DNA from: Xenorhabdus thuongxuanensis
GTDB lineage: Bacteria; Pseudomonadota; Gammaproteobacteria; Enterobacterales; Enterobacteriaceae
Length of the DNA stretch: 64,000 bases
Assembly: GCF_001908095.1 (NCBI RefSeq)
Contig: NZ_MKGR01000004.1
Location: 62,001 to 126,000 of the forward strand
Direction of reading: 5' to 3'
Part shown: one piece after another, positions 58,636 through 64,000 of the stretch
How the letters are laid out: the number at the start of each line of letters is the position of its first letter
Position numbering within the stretch: the first letter of the stretch is position 1
Notes under the pieces: model-generated
Database searches by the model: none
The model's input: only the letters and a program-made list of their open reading frames with translations
What the model was told of the DNA's origin: nothing
Program-made: the position numbers and the translations under genes

Positions 58636-59702
58636 GAAATATATTTCCTTGCTGCTGAAATGATGGCATCTGTGGGTATCAGATCTAAATAGCGTTCGTT
58701 TGTACAAGTTTTTATATCATCTGGGTGTGGAATATTGCCATAATCGCCAGCCCAAATCACCTCACCAACAGATTGCCAGGGTTTCCAAAATGTCAGTTTG
58801 GATGGACCGAACAATGCAATGCAGGGCGTTTTCAGGGCAGCGGCCATATGCATTGGTACTGAGTCTACGCCAATGAATAATTTAGCATGATCAATCAAAG
58901 CGGCAAGTTTGGGTAATGTTAATTTTCCCGCCAGAGAAAGGATGTTCTTTTTATCATCAGGGCAGTGTGACAAGATGGTGGTTACCATTTCCAATTCCTT
59001 TTGGTCTGGTCCAGAAGTAATGATAATACTATGTCCATCTTTTTGTAGCGCAGTAATCACTTGCGCCATTTTTTTTTCATCCCAACACTTAAAAAACCAT
59101 CGAGATGTAGGTTGAACAACGACATATCTTTCTGAAAATCCATACTTAGAAAGTGTTTGCTTTATCCATTTTAAATCGTCTTCACTGTAACTCATTGTTA
59201 CTTTTGTGATAATTGAATTAAGTTGCAATGGCTTTAGGATAGAAAGATTTTGTTCTACTGTATGTAATAAATCATGGTTATCTGTTGGTATAATTTCAGT
59301 ATGACAAAAACGCCATTTCCAATTTTGTCGTTTAGGAAAGTTAAGGGCCAATCGAATCGGTGCACCAGTAAAACGGGAAATAAATGCGCTTCTCCACTGG
59401 TCGGCAAGGTTGATTACTAAATCGTAATGCTGCTGTCTCAATGTCTTAAGTAGGCTCCACTCATATAATAATTTCTTCCTCGTGCCTAGTTGTTTCCACG
59501 CGCGGTCTATAGAAAAAATACGGAAAATCTCTGCCGAATTTTCTAGCATCGGTAAGGTTTCTTGATAAAGGAGAACATCAATTTTTGCATCTAGATAGTG
59601 GCGAGTTAGTGAGCTGATCACCGGAGTTACCAGTAACATATCTCCATGATGTTGCAATTTAATCACCAGAATGCGTTTGATTTTATTCTTTTTTGGGATC
59701 AT
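58632..59702 (-). CDS. waaQ: Lipopolysaccharide heptosyltransferase III
   Basis: 356 residues, GT9. RILVIKLQHHGDMLLVTPVISSL (ADP-heptose transferase N-terminus) and LFIGVDSVPMHMAAALKTPCIALFGPS (donor site). WaaQ adds the branching third heptose of the inner core. First gene of the leftward waaQ-wabG-wabH unit; the divergent region to 59925 presumably contains its promoter. Confidence 0.9.
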   Translation of the reverse strand: MIPKKNKIKRILVIKLQHHGDMLLVTPVISSLTRHYLDAKIDVLLYQETLPMLENSAEIFRIFSIDRAWKQLGTRKKLLYEWSLLKTLRQQHYDLVINLADQWRSAFISRFTGAPIRLALNFPKRQNWKWRFCHTEIIPTDNHDLLHTVEQNLSILKPLQLNSIITKVTMSYSEDDLKWIKQTLSKYGFSERYVVVQPTSRWFFKCWDEKKMAQVITALQKDGHSIIITSGPDQKELEMVTTILSHCPDDKKNILSLAGKLTLPKLAALIDHAKLFIGVDSVPMHMAAALKTPCIALFGPSKLTFWKPWQSVGEVIWAGDYGNIPHPDDIKTCTNERYLDLIPTDAIISAARKYIS

Positions 59703-59924
59703 TTGTTGAGTTCTTTTAGCTTATCAAGGTCATATGGTGATCTTAGTGTAAAAATTATAGTGTGGCATCTTTAAGTACACCAACCAAGAATAGTACTGGA
59801 TAGAGTGTATGTTCAATCAGATAGAATAGGATCAGACAGATAATTAGTATTATCTAATTGCGCTCTTTGTTTGCTATGCGTACCATTAGGACAATTATCA
59901 TTGTCACATTTTTGGTGCATATCA

Positions 59925-60884
59925 ATGTCATTACCCGCTTTTATTATCACGATCGACACCGAAGGTGATGATCTATGGCAAAATAGTGGCCAAATCTCAA
60001 CAAAAAACACGCGTTATTTGCCAAGATTTCAGAATCTCTGTGAGCGTTTTGGCTTCAAGCCCGTTTGGTTAACTAACTATGAAATGGCAATGGATGATAA
60101 TTACATAGAATTTGCCAAGGATGTGATAGCCAGAAATACGGGTGAAATCGGTATGCATTTACATGCCTGGAATAGCCCGCCTATTGTTCCCCTCACTGAC
60201 GATGATATGCACTATAAGCCATATCTGATTGAGTATCCTAAAGATCAAATTAAAGAAAAAGTTGATTTAATGACCAATCTTTTGGAAGATAAGCTCCAAA
60301 CTAAGATGTTGAGCCATCGTGCTGGTCGTTGGGCATTTAATGAATATTACGCACAATTATTAGTGGAGTATGGATATCAAGTGGATTGCTCTGTTACACC
60401 AAAAGTAAATTGGAGCTTTACCAAGGGTGATCCTAACGGAAACGGTGGAACAGATTATAGTCGTTTTCCTGAGCATGCTTATTTTATGGATTTGCAGGAT
60501 ATTTCCAAGGAAGGTGATTCTTCGTTATTGCAAGTACCGATGAGTATTCAATATAAGCATCCTGTTGTTATGAACTTTATTAAGCAGAAATATGATCGAT
60601 TAAGAGGAAAACAGCGTTCTCCATCGGTTAATTGGCTAAGACCAAAAGGTAAGAATTTGGCGCAGATGAAAACTGTTGTCCAGAAAACGTTGGCATCTGG
60701 CAATGATTATGTTGAGTTTATGCTGCATTCCTCTGAATTTATGCAGGGAGGGAGTCCAACTTTCCAGAATGAAGAACAAATTGAGCAGCTTTATCAGGAT
60801 CTGGAAGGGTTGTTTGCGTTTTTGCAGCCTTTGGTACAGGGGATGACATTGGCTGAGTATTATAGATTGAAATGTAAACAATAA
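59925..60884 (+). CDS. WalW-type polysaccharide deacetylase family protein
   Basis: The start is at the ATG at 59925 (MSLPAFIITIDTEGDDLW), with GGTG upstream; the frame is open 18 codons earlier. 319 residues. A NodB-like fold is suggested by IITIDTEGD (metal Asp), EIGMHLHAWNSPP (His pair), SHRAGRWAFNEYY and EFMLHSSEFMQG. Proteins of this group (WalW) are found in LPS core loci of Photorhabdus/Xenorhabdus relatives and may N-deacetylate a core amino sugar, such as one added by WabH. Function inferred. Confidence 0.75.
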   Translation: MSLPAFIITIDTEGDDLWQNSGQISTKNTRYLPRFQNLCERFGFKPVWLTNYEMAMDDNYIEFAKDVIARNTGEIGMHLHAWNSPPIVPLTDDDMHYKPYLIEYPKDQIKEKVDLMTNLLEDKLQTKMLSHRAGRWAFNEYYAQLLVEYGYQVDCSVTPKVNWSFTKGDPNGNGGTDYSRFPEHAYFMDLQDISKEGDSSLLQVPMSIQYKHPVVMNFIKQKYDRLRGKQRSPSVNWLRPKGKNLAQMKTVVQKTLASGNDYVEFMLHSSEFMQGGSPTFQNEEQIEQLYQDLEGLFAFLQPLVQGMTLAEYYRLKCKQ

Positions 60885-61768
60885 ATCAATTCTGTATTCC
60901 TCTATTGGGGAGGGGCTGCTAGCTGTTCAGAATATAAGTATTCTCTGTAGAGTGATGTATTGATTATGTGAATGCAAGAAAGATATTTTTGCGGATTCAG
61001 GATATTATCTTGAATTAATGAGTATTTGTATACTAAGTAAATATTAATAATACAACTGGACCTTTTGATTGGAATTTTGGCAAGGATTTTATAAGGTGAT
61101 CTACTATTGTGAGTTATTTTTTTATTAAGAATAGTTAATTGGGAAATGCTTAGTGAAGGAAAATAAGAAATTTGCGATATTGAGAGCTTGGAATCGTAAA
61201 CGAAATTATTTAATGAAAGATATAAGATATTATCCCATATTACTTATTGCCAAATTAATCTGGGATAAAAGGGAAAAAATATTTTTGATATCGATACCAT
61301 AAAAACAATGTTGCTATTACGCAATGAAGGAAAAATAATTGTTACTATCTTGATAAGAGAATTTAATAATATTATTTGAATATAATTGTTATTGATTTTA
61401 GTTATGATTTATATTACCCACATGAAATAGATATTGAAAATAGAAAATTTATTGATAATTTAAAGGTTAATTTTAGAAAAATTATTATCATAAATCCATT
61501 TGCAGAAAATATAGACCGTTGTTTATCTATTTATCAATTAAAAAGAATAACGAAAAAGTTAAATTATATTTATAAAAATATCAAGGTGGTTTTTTTAGAT
61601 CATGAAAACATCATTGATATGTCTGAGTTTTATGGGGTGTGTAGATACCAGTCTGAGTTATTATATAAATAGGTTAACTTTATTGATATATTGTTTACTA
61701 GTATATTGTCACGTTATTTTTAATGAGTTATTTAACAAATTTTGAATTTTTTAGTGGAGATACTTTCT
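60885..61768. other. AT-rich 880-bp region with two small open frames
   Basis: No recognised gene. Markedly more AT-rich than its neighbours. A GTG-started frame at 61153-61302 (49 codons, VKENKKFAILRAWNRKRNYL) and a frame at 61376-61672 (TTG start, MNIIVIDFSYDLYYPHEIDI) have coding-like composition but no strong ribosome site. They could be remnants of one decayed or transferred core-locus gene. Confidence 0.5.
61376..61672 (+). CDS. Hypothetical AT-rich ORF, possible gene remnant
   Basis: 98 codons from a TTG. Rich in Ile, Asn and Lys: NLKVNFRKIIIINPFAENIDRCLSIYQLKR... ending CRYQSELLYK. Alternating hydrophobic strands and helices suggest a Rossmann-like fold such as a glycosyltransferase N-terminus, but no family can be named. 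No ribosome site; treat as uncertain. Confidence 0.3.
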   Translation: MNIIVIDFSYDLYYPHEIDIENRKFIDNLKVNFRKIIIINPFAENIDRCLSIYQLKRITKKLNYIYKNIKVVFLDHENIIDMSEFYGVCRYQSELLYK

Positions 61769-62656
61769 ATGGAAACTGCAAAAGCGCTTTTTTCAGGATG
61801 GAAAGAATGCAATTTTGAACAGTATAAAGAAGCGCATGCTCTTTTTGGTGGATGTACATTAGCACATCCCGATATTATAGCTTTTTTGGATAAACATCTT
61901 GATGAGCAGTTTTGCTTTTATATCAAGAAAACAGGATCTGGAATTAAGGGGGCTTATTTTTCCTTGAAAAACAATAAATTAATTGAAAAAATGCAAGCCA
62001 GATATCCAGTTTCATATGATGAAATCATTTTCCCTATTTCAGCGGATGCAAAGCTATTTTTACCTGTAAAATCAAAGAGATTATCTCCAATCCACAAAAA
62101 TAATTTTATTAATGCCAGCTTCAATTCTCTATTGAGTAAACGAAAAATTTGCCTAATCAAAGACAGTTTTTCTTACAAAACCCGCCGTAATCGCAGTAAC
62201 GAGATCAACAAATTTAAGCGTGCGGGGGGAGAAATCCTTCCTTCAAGTGAATTCAATACAGAAGAGTTGGTGGATATTTATATCGATCTATACCAAAAGC
62301 GTTGGAATTATAGTCATTCTGAAGAGCAAAAAAAGCATCTCCTTGAGATGTACATTGAGCTTCGTGAGCATATATTTGGTAATGTGCTGTTGATTAACGG
62401 CAAACCCTGTGCTTATGATTTTGTCCTGCAGGCGGACAGCCCTAAATGGATTTCTTTTGATGCCATTAATGGTGGTTATGATTCTGAATATGCTCATCTT
62501 AGCATTGGCAGCATCTTGATGTGGGTAAATATTCAGGAAGCAAAAGCGCTGTGCCAGCAGGAAGACAAAACCATGCGTTACTCATTAGGTAATCCTACTT
62601 TTGAATACAAAAATCGTTGGTGTGAAACATTGCCACTAGGCAAAGTGCTTTTTTAG
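61769..62656 (+). CDS. mig-14: Mig-14 family acetyltransferase-like protein
   Basis: The start is at the ATG at 61769 with GTGGAG upstream; 295 residues. FSGWKECNFEQYKEAHALFGGCTLAHPDII, the KTRRNRSNEINKFKRAGGEILPSSEF block and YDFVLQADSPKWISFDAINGGYD...HLSIGSILMWVNIQEAK are characteristic of Mig-14, a GNAT/FemAB-like inner-membrane-associated protein giving resistance to antimicrobial peptides in Salmonella. Sensible in a pathogen of insects, whose immunity uses such peptides. Converges on waaC with a 21-bp overlap. Confidence 0.85.
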   Translation: METAKALFSGWKECNFEQYKEAHALFGGCTLAHPDIIAFLDKHLDEQFCFYIKKTGSGIKGAYFSLKNNKLIEKMQARYPVSYDEIIFPISADAKLFLPVKSKRLSPIHKNNFINASFNSLLSKRKICLIKDSFSYKTRRNRSNEINKFKRAGGEILPSSEFNTEELVDIYIDLYQKRWNYSHSEEQKKHLLEMYIELREHIFGNVLLINGKPCAYDFVLQADSPKWISFDAINGGYDSEYAHLSIGSILMWVNIQEAKALCQQEDKTMRYSLGNPTFEYKNRWCETLPLGKVLF

Positions 62657-63613
62657 CTTTCCCTGCAAGAGCAGCATAACTTCCTTTGAAGTAATACCTT
62701 GCATCGTATTATCCGCTGATTTTAAAGGATGCTGCTCTTTACCATATCCACCAATCAAACCAGGATCAGTCGGCCCAAATAGCGTAATATTGGGTCGATC
62801 AAGTGCCGCTGTAAGATGGCTTAATCCCGTGTCAACTGAAATTACGGCTTGAGCCCCTGCGAGAACGTGTGCAACTTCAGCCAGAGTCAGTTTTGGCAGA
62901 ACATCAACATGGGAAAACCCTTCTGCTAGCCTGAGTGCCCGTTGATATTCATGCTCGGCTCCCCAGGGCAATTTGATGCGCATACCCGTTGCCTGGATAT
63001 CTGCGATAAGCTGCCGCCAATGATTTTCAGGCCAATGTTTTTCATCACGTGTAGTTGCATGGAGGAAAACGAGATAGTGATGTTGGCTACTGGTTTGTTG
63101 GTTCAAAAAATGGCGGGCGATGGCGTAATCACCTTGTTCTGACGGTTTTTTATAGCTCAAACTATCAGCAAATAAAGCTCGAGTGCGTTCAACCGCATGC
63201 TGTTGTTTGCTGACAGCATGGCAGTGATCGTAGAAAAAACTAGCGATGGGTTCACGGATACTTTTTCTATCGTAACCATGCTTTGGGCCATGTGCTAATC
63301 GGGTTACCAAGAAAGCACTTTTTAACAGGCCTTGTGCATCAATGACAGCATCATATTGGTGTTGCTGCAGTTGTTGCCGGAACAGCGCTCGTTCTTCACG
63401 AATATCTTTTCTGAACCAATTCTTGCGCCAACGTCGAATAGCTACGGGAATCACATTTCCGACAGCATTGTGCCAGGTTGGAATTTGGGCAAACCCTTCT
63501 TCCACTACCCAATCAAATTGAATGTCAGGAAGCTGCTGTTTTGCATCAGTTAATGCTGGCAGAGTATGTAATACATCCCCCATCGAAGACGTTTTTACCA
63601 GTAAAACACGCAT
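62636..63613 (-). CDS. waaC: Lipopolysaccharide heptosyltransferase I
   Basis: 325 residues (E. coli 319). MRVLLVKTSSMGDVLHTLPALTDA and VISVDTGLSHLTAALDRPNITLFGPTDPGLIGGYG are diagnostic. Adds the first heptose to Kdo. The start overlaps the waaF stop by one base. Confidence 0.97.
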   Translation of the reverse strand: MRVLLVKTSSMGDVLHTLPALTDAKQQLPDIQFDWVVEEGFAQIPTWHNAVGNVIPVAIRRWRKNWFRKDIREERALFRQQLQQHQYDAVIDAQGLLKSAFLVTRLAHGPKHGYDRKSIREPIASFFYDHCHAVSKQQHAVERTRALFADSLSYKKPSEQGDYAIARHFLNQQTSSQHHYLVFLHATTRDEKHWPENHWRQLIADIQATGMRIKLPWGAEHEYQRALRLAEGFSHVDVLPKLTLAEVAHVLAGAQAVISVDTGLSHLTAALDRPNITLFGPTDPGLIGGYGKEQHPLKSADNTMQGITSKEVMLLLQGKLKKHFA

Positions 63614-64000
63614 TAATTTTGGCTCTCCGCCTGTAGCAGTTTTTCTAATGAAGATAGAACCATTTCAGGTTGAATATCGATCAAACTTTGGTGATAGCCG
63701 CCGTCGCTGTCGCCTTTTCTGATTTTGTGATAGCCCGTAATCAGTCGGATCACTTCGGCCTTATTCGATAGTGGCGGGGTAAAATCTGGGCTACTTGGCC
63801 CGTATAATGCCACCAGAGGACGGTTTAAGGCCGCCGCGACATGCATCAAACCTGAGTCATTTGTGACGATAGCATCACAAGCTGCGATGACATTCACTGC
63901 TTGTTCAAGCGAGGTTTTTCCTGCCAGATTGAGACAATTTTCGCGGGCATCATCGCTTAAAAGTGTGCGAATATCTTCACCTGCTTGATGATCTTTGTCA
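63613..64000 (-). CDS. waaF: Lipopolysaccharide heptosyltransferase II (C-terminal part)
   Basis: The last 128 codons; the gene continues beyond the window. NLAGKTSLEQAVNVIAACDAIVTNDSGLMHVAAALNRPLVALYGPSSPDFTPPLSNKAEVIRLITGYHKIRKGD is almost E. coli WaaF. Adds the second heptose of the inner core. Together with waaC it begins the leftward inner-core unit, normally preceded by hldD. Confidence 0.97.
   Translation of the reverse strand, partial: DKDHQAGEDIRTLLSDDARENCLNLAGKTSLEQAVNVIAACDAIVTNDSGLMHVAAALNRPLVALYGPSSPDFTPPLSNKAEVIRLITGYHKIRKGDSDGGYHQSLIDIQPEMVLSSLEKLLQAESQN

Overview
The window reads as chromosome of an entomopathogenic enterobacterium of the Morganellaceae, most likely Xenorhabdus (Photorhabdus second choice). 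The reasons are the backbone genes (fdoGHI, selAB, yicC-rph-pyrE, slmA-dut-coaBC, radC-rpmBG, mutM-coaD-waaE-waaA), which are close in sequence to E. coli, a moderate G+C content, a Slam/hemophilin-type secretion locus and a waa cluster of the WabG/WabH/WalW kind. The genus is an inference from gene content; no rRNA or tRNA gene was recognised.

Left part (1-20.6 kb). A type XI (Slam) outer-membrane translocator, cut by the window edge, lies downstream of three tandem paralogous secreted cargo genes. Two of these share an almost identical promoter, signal peptide and N-terminus but have different C-terminal barrels, and both lack most of the N-terminal handle domain. Next comes a complete selenocysteine formate dehydrogenase unit: fdhD, fdoG (with in-frame UGA and SECIS), fdoH, fdoI, fdhE, selA and selB. 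It is interrupted by an opposite-strand pRiA4b-ORF3-type gene. A membrane sulfatase-superfamily enzyme and a divergent SufR-like regulator/MFS exporter pair follow.

Middle (20.8-38.0 kb). A degraded fic pseudogene borders a 16.5 kb integrative island that ends in GGTGTACCC direct repeats. It carries dinD (host or cargo), terminase large and small subunits, HNH nuclease, head-tail connector, head closure, portal, protease and HK97-fold capsid, a fused primase-helicase beside an iteron-rich putative origin, Icd-like, DUF4222 and YlcI/YnfO-type genes, a BRO antirepressor, two AlpA-type regulators, an unknown 220-residue protein and a tyrosine integrase. It has no tail or lysis genes. That composition matches the capsid-forming phage-inducible chromosomal islands (cf-PICI): satellites that build their own heads and borrow helper-phage tails. 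This is the most interesting system in the window.

Right part (38.1-64 kb). Housekeeping genes follow (yicC; rph-pyrE with its attenuator; slmA, dut, coaBC; radC; rpmB, rpmG). They are interrupted after pyrE by an apparently intact IS200/IS605 element with tnpA and an RNA-guided nuclease gene tnpB. The last 17 kb is the lipopolysaccharide core locus: four rightward glycosyltransferases, waaL, mutM, coaD-waaE-waaA, wabH/wabG/waaQ-type transferases, a WalW-type deacetylase, a Mig-14-family gene and waaC-waaF (waaF cut by the window end). Together these build the Kdo-heptose inner core, extend it and ligate O-antigen.
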